From: Brooklawnia propionicigenes
Lineage (GTDB): Bacteria > Actinomycetota > Actinomycetes > Propionibacteriales > Propionibacteriaceae
Assembly (NCBI RefSeq): GCF_030297015.1
Contig: NZ_AP028056.1
Coordinates: 2,056,939 to 2,120,938 of the forward strand
DNA length: 64,000 nt
Direction of reading: 5' to 3'
Shown here one piece after another: positions 8,675-18,821 of this stretch. Below the pieces are notes generated by a model. The model ran no database searches and was not told where the DNA came from. It worked only from the letters and a program-made list of their open reading frames with translations. How positions within the stretch are numbered: position 1 is the stretch's first letter; the number at the start of each line of letters is the position of its first letter. The position numbers were made by a program, and so were the translations under genes.

Positions 8675-9088
8675 ATGGAGATCGCTGGCATGCCGGATGG
8701 ATCGGCTGTCATCTTCGCGGACATTGAGGCACCTGCAGATGTGGTCGACGCCCCCCAGAATGCGGATGGAGTTCTCGGCCTTCCCGTGGAGGTCGCCACC
8801 TGGTTGGTCGATGTCGTGGCGGCCGGGGTGACGTTCGATGTGCTCAAGTTGATCATGGCCACGCTGATCCGGCGAGGCTGGCGAAAGTCATCTGCGTCGG
8901 CCACGGCAGAATCCGTCACTCGAGCGATCAACCTCTACCTTCGTTCCTGCGGGTATGTCGACATCGTGTTCCTCGAAGTGAGGCTGGTTTCTGGGCACGG
9001 GTGGGCCCTGAACGGAACGGCCAACGGTGTGTTGTTCCAAGGTCTGACCGATGAAACCGGCAGCATCATCCATGTCCGCGTCCAGTGA
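8675..9088 (+). CDS. Small protein paired with a CHAT protease
   Basis: A 137-residue protein when read from the ATG at 8675 (a TTG at 8594 would add 27 residues). It has an acidic start, a hydrophobic central segment (LPVEVATWLVDVVAAGVTF), a basic RRGWRK turn, then an alpha/beta C-terminal part rich in Val and Gly. I do not recognise the family. The next gene starts inside its last codons, so the two are translationally coupled. In actinobacterial conflict systems small constant proteins are often paired with caspase- or CHAT-type peptidases; a role as adaptor, regulator or substrate is inference. Confidence 0.6.
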   Translation: MEIAGMPDGSAVIFADIEAPADVVDAPQNADGVLGLPVEVATWLVDVVAAGVTFDVLKLIMATLIRRGWRKSSASATAESVTRAINLYLRSCGYVDIVFLEVRLVSGHGWALNGTANGVLFQGLTDETGSIIHVRVQ

Positions 9089-11723
9089 TTCCGCGCCCAC
9101 GCCCGCCGAGCTTGGCGCGGTTCAGATGGCATTGATCCGGCTGGACGAGATCTGTGAAACCGAACCTCAAAAAGTCATCAATGACACCGAAGAGCTTCTC
9201 CGAGTGTGTGCTTCTTGGACCCGAAGCGATGCGTACGCCTGGGTGCTAGCCCTGCGAGCCAAGGCTTTCCGATTCCTCGACAGACTTACCGCCGTGCTGG
9301 AGGCCGCCAGCATTGCGCTGAGGTCAATTGATGGGGACGCGTCGTCCGTCGCCGCGCATCTGCATCTTGAGTCTGGCATGGCGCTGAATCAATTCGGGCT
9401 TGCGCGTGAGGCTGTGGGCCATCTGCAGGATGCGGAGAGGATCTTCGCGCGCGCCGGAGACGATGCCGGTCGAGCGTGGGTCTTGGTCTCTCTTGCAGAG
9501 GCATATGCGGACGGCGGCGGAAGCGAGGACCCAGAACCTATCGCCAGACTCGCAATCGAGCTCGCTCAACAGTCGGGCGATGGGCGGGCTGAGCGTCGAG
9601 GATGGAAGCAACTCGCGGTGATATGCAGGTATCGGGGCCGGCCGGTCGACGCCCTCGAGGCAATCGGTCACGCGCTGGCAGGAAACGTCTTACCGCATGC
9701 CCGCGCCAACTATCTGCTGGAACTCGGACATCTTGAGGCATGGCTGGGCCACTATGCCGTCTCCGACGATGCGTACCAAGAAGCAGCCGTCATCTACGCT
9801 GAATACGGTGATCAACTTGGCCAGGCGAATATCGAACGCGCCCTGGCGAGCAATGCCTTGATCCTCGGACGCAATGCACAAGGTCGGACCCGATTGGACC
9901 GGGCCGCCGGACTCTACCGCCAGATCGGCAACCGAACTGGTCTCGGCTACGTACTTCGAGATCGTTGCCTGGTGCGCCTCACCGAGGGCGACAAGCAAGG
10001 GGCGGTCGAAGACGTTGAGGAGGCATTGGGGTGCTTTCGCGACGGGCCCGGGGTAATCGGTCTGGCCGGCACACTGCGAACCGCTGCCAAGATCCGCCAG
10101 CTTGTCGGGGACATCAAGGGGAGCCGGGAGGCGTTTGGGGAAGCCGAAGCGCTGACGCAAGACTCAGATAATCCTCTCGCCGAAGCAGGGCTCCAGCTGC
10201 TTCTCGCGGAGATCGGGGGGACTCTGGATGCGCGGCTCGCTGCTGGGATGAAGGCGGCAGGCCTTTACAAGAAGATGGGTATTCAAGACGGCGAAGCCTA
10301 CGCTCTTTCGCACATTGCCGGGCTTCACGCGGGCGAGGGTCGAGTTGATGACGCCGTTGTGGTTCTGCGCGAGAGCCAGCGGGTGTTGCGCACTGCACGC
10401 GCTCAGGTACTGGACCCGGGTCGCCGCGGAGATCACGATTTCGCCCTTCGTGATGTCACGACCAACCTACTAACAGCTTCGCAGCGTTTGGGGGATGCGG
10501 GGCGCGACGTATTCGCCGACCTTGTTCTTGATGAGGCCCCGCTTGGCCTGCGTCGCGCCGTCAGCGATCAGCAAGTCAGCGCAGCGACCAGAGACTTCAT
10601 CGCACGCATCCAGGGGATCTCGCGTTGCTCCGACGACTTGGCGTTCCCAAGGACGCATCTCCTGCAGCGACTTGGATCCAGCATCGCCTCCGTCGATCTT
10701 GAGGAGGGACCTGCTTGGTGTGGGTTCAACGACTTCGCTGCAGCCCATCCTCGTGACGCGATCCTCGCTGTCGCGTCACCAACAAGGAACCACGCGCTGC
10801 CTGTGGTCTGGAAGCTTCCGGGGAGCGAGCCTGAGGTCCAGCTCGTCGGACTGGATAGCGAGGACGTTTCGCAGATCAATGCACTCAGTCATGCATTCGA
10901 CGCGGCCCGGACGGACATCTTGTGGAGACCCGAGCTACTCGAATGGCAGTCCCGTCTTGCGGGTGTGCTGGTGCCACGGCCCGTCCAGACCTGGTTGGTC
11001 GGTTCGGGGCCGCGGTCGATCTCCGTGCTTCTGCCGCCTGTCTTGACGCATGTCCCGATCGAAGCACTGCTCCTGGATGATCAACCTATCGGCGTGAGAG
11101 CAGCGATCACCAGGATTGTTGTGCCCACGGCGACCAGGCTTGTGGAGCAGCTTGGCGAGACGGTGGCCTATTTCGATCCGGGCCTGGAGTGGAGCAGCGA
11201 GCGGCAGGTGCTGGCGAATGTGTATCAGGATGCCGAGGACTTCCGCGCAGAGCTAGGGCCCGGTCAGCTGATCATTGCCGCTTGCCATGGGGAGTCGGCG
11301 CTGCGTGCTGAGGGCTCTTTGGTTGCCGCTTCCGGAGAGCGGGTCCTCGACGCTATCGATCTGCTTGCGCAGCCGCTGTCGAATAGTGTGCTGGTGCTGG
11401 AGGCCTGTTTCGCGGGACGATACATGGGACCGCGGACGGGAGAGCCGCTGAACCTCGCAACCGTGAGCCTGCTGTCCGGGGCGGCGTCCGTGGTGGCGGG
11501 GCTGTTCGCGATACCAGCGAGTGATCGATGTACCGGCGTCATCGTGGCAGAGCTGGTAGCCACGCTCTTGGAGGGTTACCCTGCGGCGGAGGCTCTCCGC
11601 CGTGCGCGAGAGCGCTACTGGCGCGCGCGCCCAGAGGTAGTAGGGGTTCCTGGAAAGCCGGGCATGACTATGTGCAGTTCCGCGCCATGGGCCTGGGCTG
11701 GGTTGTGTGCCTATTCGCGATGA
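9051..11723 (+). CDS. TPR-CHAT caspase-like protease
   Basis: An 890-residue protein from ATG 9051 (883 from ATG 9072). Residues about 20-460 are tandem helical TPR-like repeats (for example REAVGHLQDAERIF and VSDDAYQEAAVIYAEYGD). A linker leads to a C-terminal CHAT domain from about 610, with PVLTHVPIEALLL and the His-Cys dyad: His746 in AACHGES and Cys786 in LEACFAG. CHAT domains are caspase-fold Cys proteases; with TPR sensors they act in regulated proteolysis, including defence. It overlaps the small upstream gene by 38 bp. No signal peptide is seen. Target and trigger are unknown. Confidence 0.85.
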   Translation: MKPAASSMSASSDSAPTPAELGAVQMALIRLDEICETEPQKVINDTEELLRVCASWTRSDAYAWVLALRAKAFRFLDRLTAVLEAASIALRSIDGDASSVAAHLHLESGMALNQFGLAREAVGHLQDAERIFARAGDDAGRAWVLVSLAEAYADGGGSEDPEPIARLAIELAQQSGDGRAERRGWKQLAVICRYRGRPVDALEAIGHALAGNVLPHARANYLLELGHLEAWLGHYAVSDDAYQEAAVIYAEYGDQLGQANIERALASNALILGRNAQGRTRLDRAAGLYRQIGNRTGLGYVLRDRCLVRLTEGDKQGAVEDVEEALGCFRDGPGVIGLAGTLRTAAKIRQLVGDIKGSREAFGEAEALTQDSDNPLAEAGLQLLLAEIGGTLDARLAAGMKAAGLYKKMGIQDGEAYALSHIAGLHAGEGRVDDAVVVLRESQRVLRTARAQVLDPGRRGDHDFALRDVTTNLLTASQRLGDAGRDVFADLVLDEAPLGLRRAVSDQQVSAATRDFIARIQGISRCSDDLAFPRTHLLQRLGSSIASVDLEEGPAWCGFNDFAAAHPRDAILAVASPTRNHALPVVWKLPGSEPEVQLVGLDSEDVSQINALSHAFDAARTDILWRPELLEWQSRLAGVLVPRPVQTWLVGSGPRSISVLLPPVLTHVPIEALLLDDQPIGVRAAITRIVVPTATRLVEQLGETVAYFDPGLEWSSERQVLANVYQDAEDFRAELGPGQLIIAACHGESALRAEGSLVAASGERVLDAIDLLAQPLSNSVLVLEACFAGRYMGPRTGEPLNLATVSLLSGAASVVAGLFAIPASDRCTGVIVAELVATLLEGYPAAEALRRARERYWRARPEVVGVPGKPGMTMCSSAPWAWAGLCAYSR

Positions 11724-11793
11724 CGTTGCAGGCTATCGATGGACGCTCATCCGGGGACGTTGCGGCGGGGACTGACGTGCGTGACTTGGCATT

Positions 11794-12398
11794 GCGGCTG
11801 ATGGGTCAGCCGGGGAGCGGGCTTGCTTGTTGTTGATCTGCTGGTGCACGGCGACAGTCGTGGCTGGTTCAAGGAGAACTGGCAGCGGGCCAAGATGGTT
11901 GCCCTCGGGCTGCCGGATTTTCGGCCGGTTCAGCAGAATATGTCGTTCAACGCCGAGGCAGGGGTGACCCGTGGACTTCATGCCGAACCGTGGGACAAGT
12001 TGATCAGCCTGGCCAAGGGCCGCATCTTTGGTGCGCGGGTTGATCCGCGGCCGGGGAGACGTCTGGGGCGTCGTTCACTCTTGAGATGGGGAGAAGGCGG
12101 TCTTTGTGCCGCGAGGTGTCGCCAACGGTTACCAAGTGCTTGAACCAGATACGGCGTATTCCTATCTGGTCAATGAGCACTGGTCGCCACAGGCTCGGGC
12201 TTCTTACGCCTATCTGAATCTCGCTGACGAGACTGTTGGTATTGACTGGCCGATTCCGCTGTCGGAGGCGATCTTGTCTGATGCGGATCTTGCGCACCCG
12301 CGTTTGGCAGCGGTGGCTCCGATGCAGCCACGCCGGACGGTGATTGTGGGGGCGGGTGGTCAGCTTGGCCGGGCATTGCGTGAAGCGCTGCCGGGCAC
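11794..12398 (+). pseudogene. Decayed rmlB'-rmlC-rmlD' copy
   Basis: This is a degraded duplicate of the intact locus at 15.7-16.6 kb. About 26 bp (11794-11819) match rmlB around LRLMGQP, joined directly to the rmlC start (LVVDLLVHGDSRGWFKENW). The epimerase frame breaks near 12045-12100, with small deletions against the intact copy, then resumes at VPRGVANGYQ. It continues through the linker into the first residues of the RmlD part (VIVGAGGQLGRALREALPG) before joining a different gene near 12398. It cannot make an active enzyme. Confidence 0.85.
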
Positions 12399-12703
12399 CT
12401 CACTTCGTCCTGGCCACTGGGACCGGCATCACGGTGCGGAAGTTCATTGAGATTGCATTCAGTCACGCGGGGCTGAACTGGGAAGATCACGTGCGTTTCG
12501 ACGAGCGCTATCTGCGTCCCACTGAGGTGGATGCTCTGATCGGTGATCCGTCCAAGGCCAATGATCTGCTGGGCTGGAAGGCGACGATTCACGGTCCGGA
12601 GTTGGCGAGGCTGATGGTCGATGCTGACATTGAGGCGTTGAAGCATGCGGGGTCTGCGTGGATTGACAGGGTTTCACTTCCCTCTTGGCAGGTGGCTGCA
12701 TAA
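12399..12703 (+). pseudogene. gmd: 3' fragment of GDP-mannose 4,6-dehydratase gene
   Basis: About 100 codons remain, matching the C-terminus of GDP-mannose dehydratase: FVLATGTGITVRKFIEIAF, then RYLRPTEVDALIGDPSKAN and LLGWK. The 5' two thirds are gone, replaced by the rml duplicate. The stop overlaps the start of the GDP-fucose synthase gene (TAATG), the normal gmd-fcl arrangement, so the loss happened in place. Confidence 0.85.
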
Positions 12704-13680
12704 TGACGACCGATTCCGTGACATACACGCCTGAAGAACTCGACCGGGACGCCACGTTCTACGTGGCCGGGCATCGCGGGCTGGTAGGTTCCGCGATCTG
12801 GCGCAGGCTCGCGCGTGCCGGGTTCAACAACCTGGTGGGCCGGACGTCCAAAGAGCTTGATCTGAAGCAGCGTGAGAACGTGTTTGAGTTCTTCGCTGCT
12901 ACGAAACCGCGCTATGTGGTGCTTGCGGCCGCGAAGGTGGGCGGCATTCTGGCGAACAGCACGTACCCGGTTGACTTCCTGTCGGACAATCTGCGCATCC
13001 AGTTGAATGTGCTGGATGCGGCGTTGGCCAACGACGTGGAGCGGGTGTTGTTCCTCGGGTCGTCGTGCATCTACCCGAAGTTCGCTGAGCAGCCGATTCG
13101 TGAAGATGCTCTGCTGACTGGCTATCTGGAGCCGACGAATGATGCGTATGCGATTGCGAAGATCGCGGGCATCTTGCAGGTGCAGGCGGTGCGTCGGCAG
13201 TACGGGCTGCCGTGGATCAGTGCGATGCCGACCAATCTGTATGGCCCGAATGACAACTTCTCGCCCAAGGGGTCGCATGTGCTGCCGGCGTTGATTCGCC
13301 GTTACGACGAGGCAGCGCGTAGCGGTGCGGAGTCGGTGACGAATTGGGGGACCGGCACGCCGCGGCGTGAGTTCCTGCATTCCGATGACATGGCGGATGC
13401 GTGCTTCTATCTGATGGAGCATTACGACGGCCCGCAGCAGGTCAACGTTGGTACCGGAAGTGACGTGACTATCCGTGAGATCGCTGAGACGATCGCGCAG
13501 GTCACGGGCTTCACGGGGGAGACCTTGTGGGATACGAGCAAGCCTGATGGGACTCCGCAGAAGCTGCTGGATGTGTCCAAGCTGAAGAACGAGGGCTGGA
13601 CTGCCCAGATCTCCTTGGAGGAGGGCGTTCGGCGCACGGTGGACTGGTATCACGAGCACATCTTCGACATTCGGCAGTAG
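12703..13680 (+). CDS. fcl: GDP-L-fucose synthase
   Basis: The 325-residue enzyme, read from ATG 12703, would epimerise and reduce GDP-4-keto-6-deoxymannose to GDP-L-fucose with NADPH. It has the Rossmann start VAGHRGLVGSAIWRRL, the catalytic Ser-Ser-Cys region FLGSSCIYPKFAEQP, and the YxxxK pair in NDAYAIAKIAG. Later parts MPTNLYGPNDNF and RREFLHSDDMADA are typical of the family. It sits directly behind a broken gmd, so its substrate may no longer be made unless another gmd exists outside the window. Confidence 0.93.
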   Translation: MTTDSVTYTPEELDRDATFYVAGHRGLVGSAIWRRLARAGFNNLVGRTSKELDLKQRENVFEFFAATKPRYVVLAAAKVGGILANSTYPVDFLSDNLRIQLNVLDAALANDVERVLFLGSSCIYPKFAEQPIREDALLTGYLEPTNDAYAIAKIAGILQVQAVRRQYGLPWISAMPTNLYGPNDNFSPKGSHVLPALIRRYDEAARSGAESVTNWGTGTPRREFLHSDDMADACFYLMEHYDGPQQVNVGTGSDVTIREIAETIAQVTGFTGETLWDTSKPDGTPQKLLDVSKLKNEGWTAQISLEEGVRRTVDWYHEHIFDIRQ

Positions 13681-14024
13681 CTCGCGGGGGTGAGGAGTGC
13701 TCTCTTGAGGCCTTCCTTGAACCAATCGGCTCTTTCGGCGATCGCGTCACAGCTACGACGAACTCTTGGCGACTGTCGTTGGTCACGGGACGCAGGCGAT
13801 GGCGCTGCACTCACTGTGGGCTCAGCTAGCTGTCCACCCAGTTGCGAAGCATTTCTACCGCAACCCTATGCCAGCCATCTGCTGCCGTCAGAGACTCGTC
13901 AACGCAAGCGCCCGCAACAAACCTCAGTCGAAAGCCGACTTGCTGTGCGGTGCAAGGGCCTCAGCGCGATACCCTTGATGATCTGCACCCTGCTGGTTGT
14001 CGCCGACACTAGTGATTCGTTCTG
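13681..14024. other. Gap between convergent fcl and rmlA
   Basis: About 340 bp with only short overlapping frames on both strands and no recognisable product. It probably holds gene remnants or terminators. I see no clean terminator hairpin. Confidence 0.4.
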
Positions 14025-14894
14025 TCAGATCCGGTGTTCCAGTAGACCAAGAAGATAGGTTCCGTAGCCGGAGCTCTTGAGCCGTTCTGCCCGGGCCCGC
14101 AGATCCTGGCTTGAGAGGAAGCCTTTCCGCCACGCAACTTCCTCAGGGCATCCGATCTGTAGGCCTTGTCGTGCCTGGATGGTGCGCACGAAGTTGTTCG
14201 CGTCGTTCAGCGCATCAAATGTGCCCGTGTCTAGCCATGCCGTGCCGCGAGGGAGAACCTCGACATGCAGGCGTCCTTGGTTCATGTAGGCGCGGTTGAC
14301 ATCCGTGATCTCGTACTCGCCGCGTGGAGAAGGCGTGAGGGCGCTGGCGATCTCGACCACTTGCTCGTCATAGAAGTAGAGCCCTGGAATCGCATAGTTT
14401 GAACGCGGGCTCTTTGGTTTCTCTTCAAGAGAGACAGCACGATGATCCTGATCGAACTCGACGACGCCGTAGGCAGTCGGATTGGCAACCCAATAGGCGA
14501 AGACTGCTGCACCGTCCACGTCGCGGTATTTGGTCAGTTGCTGGCCGAGCCCAGGTCCGTAGAAGATGTTGTCTCCGAGAACAAGCGCGCTCTTGTGTCC
14601 GCTCACGAAGTCAGCACCGATAGTGAAGGCCTGCGCTAGGCCCTTGGGCTCGGGCTGCGTGGCATACGTGATGGAGATGCCGAACTGCGAGCCGTCCTGC
14701 AGTAGCCGTCGGAAGGCTTCGGCTTCGTGAGGGGTCGTGATCACGAGCACTTCTCTGATGCCGGCGATCATGAGGGTTGACAAGGGGTAGTAGATCATCG
14801 GCTTGTCGTAGACAGGCACAAGTTGCTTGGAAGTTGCTTGCGTGATGGGGTGAAGGCGGGTGCCCGCGCCGCCCGCCAGAATGATTCCGCGCAT
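14025..14894 (-). CDS. rmlA: Glucose-1-phosphate thymidylyltransferase
   Basis: The 289-residue enzyme joins dTTP and glucose-1-phosphate to dTDP-glucose, the first step to dTDP-L-rhamnose. It opens with the nucleotide-binding signature [16 protein letters not shown], followed by [26 protein letters not shown] with the metal Asp, and the sugar-site region [22 protein letters not shown]. Full length and intact. It diverges from rmlB across a 94-bp gap that must carry both promoters. Confidence 0.96.
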   Translation of the reverse strand: MRGIILAGGAGTRLHPITQATSKQLVPVYDKPMIYYPLSTLMIAGIREVLVITTPHEAEAFRRLLQDGSQFGISITYATQPEPKGLAQAFTIGADFVSGHKSALVLGDNIFYGPGLGQQLTKYRDVDGAAVFAYWVANPTAYGVVEFDQDHRAVSLEEKPKSPRSNYAIPGLYFYDEQVVEIASALTPSPRGEYEITDVNRAYMNQGRLHVEVLPRGTAWLDTGTFDALNDANNFVRTIQARQGLQIGCPEEVAWRKGFLSSQDLRARAERLKSSGYGTYLLGLLEHRI

Positions 14895-14979
14895 GTGCGT
14901 ATCCTGTCATACGCTGCGGCGCAGGCTTTGAGGGGCCCTGCGCGGGGCGGGTGCTGGCCGCAGTAAGGCGGCATACTAG

Positions 14980-15990
<1,011 letters not shown>

Positions 15991-15994
15991 ATTC

Positions 15995-17380
15995 ATGAGT
16001 GATCTCGCGATTCAGACCACTCCCATCCAGGGCCTGCTCGTTGTCGATCTGCCGGTGCACGGCGACAGTCGCGGCTGGTTCAAGGAGAACTGGCAGCGGG
16101 AAAAGATGGTTGCCCTCGGGCTGCCGGATTTTCGGCCGGTTCAGCAGAACATGTCGTTCAACGCCGAGGCAGGGGTGACCCGTGGGCTTCACGCCGAACC
16201 GTGGGACAAGTTGATCGGCCTGGCCAGGGGCCGCATCTTTGGTGCGTGGGTTGATCTGCGCCCGGGGGAGACGTTTGGGACGTCCTTCACTCTTGAGATG
16301 GGCCCGGAGAAGGCGGTCTTCGTGCCGCGAGGTGTCGCCAACGGTTACCAGGCGCTCGAACCAGATACTGCGTATTCCTATTTGGTCAATGAGCACTGGT
16401 CGCCACAGGCTCGGGCTTCGTACACCTATCTGAATCTCGCTGACGAGACGGTTGGTATTGACTGGCCGATTCCGCTGTCGGAGGCGATCTTGTCTGATGC
16501 GGATCTTGCGCACCCGCGTTTGGCAGCGGTGGCTCCGATGCAGCCACGCCGGACGGTGATTGTGGGGGCGGGTGGTCAGCTTGGCCTTGCGCTGCGGGAC
16601 GCTCTGCCGGGTGCTGTTGCGCTGAGTCGTGCGGAGCTTGATATCACCGACCGTGCCGCGGTTCAGTCGTTCGATTGGCAAGGTGTGGGCGTAATCGTCA
16701 ATGCTGCTGCCTGGACAGCTGTGGATGCTGCTGAAACTGGGGAGGGGCGTCGTGGAGCCTGGGCGGTGAACGTTGATGGGGTTAGGAACCTCGTCGATGT
16801 TGCAGCCAGGAACCGCATCACCCTTGTTCAGGTCTCCAGTGACTATGTGTTTGATGGTGTGGCCGAGATGCATGCCGAGGATGAGCCGTTCAGTCCGTTG
16901 AGCGTCTATGGGGCAACCAAGGCGGCTGGTGATTCGGTGGTGATGACGCTGCCTGATTATTACGTCGTGCGTACGAGCTGGGTGATTGGCGATGGCAAGA
17001 ACTTCGTGCGAACGATGGAGAGTCTCGCGGCCAGGGGAGTCTCACCCCGGGTTGTGAACGACCAGTTTGGCCGGCTCACGTTCGCGGCTGACTTGGCTGC
17101 TGGGATCGCGCATCTGCTGGCTGTGAGACCTGCGGTCGGCACCTACAACCTGACAAATGATGGACCGGTCACGTCGTGGTTCGAGATCGCGCGTGATGTC
17201 TTTGCGCTGTCTGGGCGAGATCCGGCGGATGTCGCTCCGCAGAGCACGGCCGAGTTTGGGGCGGGGAAGGTCGTGGCGCCGCGACCTGTTCATAGTGGGC
17301 TGGGGTTGGACAAGATCAAGTCCGTCGGGTTTGTGCCGCGGGATGCGGGTGGGGCGTTGCGGGAGTACCTGGGGGCGTGA
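15995..17380 (+). CDS. rmlCD: Fused dTDP-4-dehydrorhamnose 3,5-epimerase and reductase
   Basis: A 461-residue bifunctional protein. Residues about 1-185 are RmlC-like (GDSRGWFKENW, GVTRGLHAEPWDKL with the catalytic His, VPRGVANGYQ). From about 187 a RmlD-like reductase begins (RRTVIVGAGGQLGLAL), with VSSDYVFDG and the YxxxK pair in PLSVYGATKAAGD. It would complete dTDP-L-rhamnose synthesis from the RmlB product. Such fusions are known in some actinobacteria. The RmlC half was copied to 11.8-12.4 kb and decayed there. Confidence 0.93.
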   Translation: MSDLAIQTTPIQGLLVVDLPVHGDSRGWFKENWQREKMVALGLPDFRPVQQNMSFNAEAGVTRGLHAEPWDKLIGLARGRIFGAWVDLRPGETFGTSFTLEMGPEKAVFVPRGVANGYQALEPDTAYSYLVNEHWSPQARASYTYLNLADETVGIDWPIPLSEAILSDADLAHPRLAAVAPMQPRRTVIVGAGGQLGLALRDALPGAVALSRAELDITDRAAVQSFDWQGVGVIVNAAAWTAVDAAETGEGRRGAWAVNVDGVRNLVDVAARNRITLVQVSSDYVFDGVAEMHAEDEPFSPLSVYGATKAAGDSVVMTLPDYYVVRTSWVIGDGKNFVRTMESLAARGVSPRVVNDQFGRLTFAADLAAGIAHLLAVRPAVGTYNLTNDGPVTSWFEIARDVFALSGRDPADVAPQSTAEFGAGKVVAPRPVHSGLGLDKIKSVGFVPRDAGGALREYLGA

Positions 17381-17394
17381 TTTGGGTCTCCCAG

Positions 17395-17580
17395 TCACGC
17401 GATGACAGCCCAGAGGCTGTTCGCAGTATTCATGGGCCGTGCTGCGGGGTTCGTTGACCTTCTTGCGATCAGATGGATACCCGCGCCGGCCAGGCAACCA
17501 CGAAACCGCACGTAGATCGTCGACTGGTCGATCGGGGTGTCCGCGGTCCTGCTGTAGAAGACGTGATCACCGCGCTCGGG
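17395..17580 (-). pseudogene. Tyrosine recombinase fragment (minus strand)
   Basis: A short frame contains DHVFYSRTADTPIDQSTIYVRF, resembling the segment just before the catalytic motifs of phage-type integrases (a 'V-F-p-S-r-g-t-P-l' block). No catalytic residues remain. The call is tentative and rests on this one motif and on the second integrase scrap immediately to the right. Confidence 0.4.
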
Positions 17581-17599
17581 GGTCGGGTGCGCGGTCACG

Positions 17600-17812
17600 A
17601 TGTACGCGTGCAAAGGCGGCGTCAACCTGATCTGCATCCTCGACCTGCTCGGCCACGCCGACGTATTTGCCACTGAGATCTACGCCCGCGCAGACGCAGA
17701 AACCAAACGCAAAGCGATCGAGAGCGCCCACCAGCCGCTGACCCCAGACACCTTGCCGGACTGGACCACAGACACGTCGCTGATCGGCTGGCTCGACACC
17801 CTGGGACGGTGA
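17600..17812 (+). pseudogene. Tyrosine recombinase C-terminal fragment
   Basis: About 70 codons match the end of a phage/Xer-type integrase: LLGHADVFATEIYARADAETKRKAIE, the block around the catalytic Tyr (here Y in EIYARA). The upstream catalytic domain is absent. It lies next to an opposite-strand integrase scrap, so an element once inserted here and was scrambled. Confidence 0.65.
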
Positions 17813-17827
17813 CACCGGCCGCCAGGA

Positions 17828-18226
17828 TTGTACGACTCTCATCGGGCCGGGGAGCGCGGTCGCGCCATCTACGGCCACGGCCTGTGCAGATTTGCACCAT
17901 TAACTGTACAGTCCCGTGCAGTGCAGGTGACTCTCATCGGACGGGGGGGAGCAGCGCTTCACACTCCAGCGGCGATGCTCCGGGAGCTGCACACGCTTGC
18001 ATACGCGTTCGCACTTCATGATCAACTCGCGCAAGCCGGTGGTAGAGGTCTAGTCTGCTCGTGGGTTATCAGGCGGGGGACAACGAGACCACTTCCCATC
18101 ATTCACTTGACCCCCGAGGACGCGCCCGTCGAAGAGAGGCTAATGGTGTTTGCCCAGAGGATGAGTGACAGCCGGTTTGAGGCCTTAGCGGCTCTGCCTG
18201 ACGATGACGGTCGAAAAGTAGAATGA
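17828..18226 (+). CDS. Hypothetical protein, doubtful
   Basis: An open frame of 132 codons; a more natural start may be the ATG at 17975, giving about 83 residues (MLRELHTLAYAFALHDQ...). The C-terminal part contains LPIIHLTPEDAPVEERLMVFAQRM and ends acidic-basic. I recognise no family. It could be a gene remnant behind the integrase scar. The 310 bp after it hold no supported gene. Confidence 0.3.
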   Translation: MYDSHRAGERGRAIYGHGLCRFAPLTVQSRAVQVTLIGRGGAALHTPAAMLRELHTLAYAFALHDQLAQAGGRGLVCSWVIRRGTTRPLPIIHLTPEDAPVEERLMVFAQRMSDSRFEALAALPDDDGRKVE

Positions 18227-18536
18227 CGTCCCCGTGGTCGCTTCGCCGCGTGCGTGGTGCTAAGTGGTACTTGTCTCCGCGATCCGTTCGCGATCAATCG
18301 CAGCGAGCGCATGGCTGTTTGCGGTCGGCATAGTCAGTTCCTGCGGCTATCGCGCTGTGCCAGAGTTGAGAAGACGGTGACCGTGAGGAAGCTTGATGAA
18401 CGCCTCCACCATTTCGGGTGAACTTCGGTGAGTCTCCGGAGAGTCAACACGAATGTGCTGGTCGGACAGCATAGCTTTGCCACGAGAGAAGAGGAGAGGT
18501 GTCAAAATACTGCCCGCAGGTCGGGGGAACACAAAG

Positions 18537-18815
18537 ATGTCAGAGACTGACGCTACGGTTCGAGTCATGGAACGAGGAGGGGACGAAGAGATGACAGTTG
18601 CATGCCCTGATCGCGATCTGGAACGGGCGAGGCGTATGGCGAAGGCTGCGCTTGCCAACGGTCCAATCAATCGCGGGGAGTTGATTGACGAAGTTGCTCG
18701 TTCAGGGCCCTACTATCGAGATACAGTCAAGGTGGCGTTGGCCTCACTCGACTTGGTTGAGAAGCCAGATGGCCGAGTTCGCCTCCGCCGCAAGAATCGC
18801 AAGAGAAGGCTCTGA
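18537..18815 (+). CDS. Small protein upstream of HD phosphohydrolase
   Basis: A 92-residue protein from ATG 18537, preceded by a G-rich ribosome site. An acidic N-terminus is followed by a helical part that looks like a small winged-helix or DNA-binding fold (INRGELIDEVARSGPYYRDTVKVALASLDLVEK) and a very basic tail ending in a run of Arg/Lys. No family recognised. The next gene begins 6 bp after its stop, so they are probably one operon; it may regulate or accompany the HD enzyme. That is inference from spacing. Confidence 0.55.
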   Translation: MSETDATVRVMERGGDEEMTVACPDRDLERARRMAKAALANGPINRGELIDEVARSGPYYRDTVKVALASLDLVEKPDGRVRLRRKNRKRRL

Positions 18816-18821
18816 TGCGGA

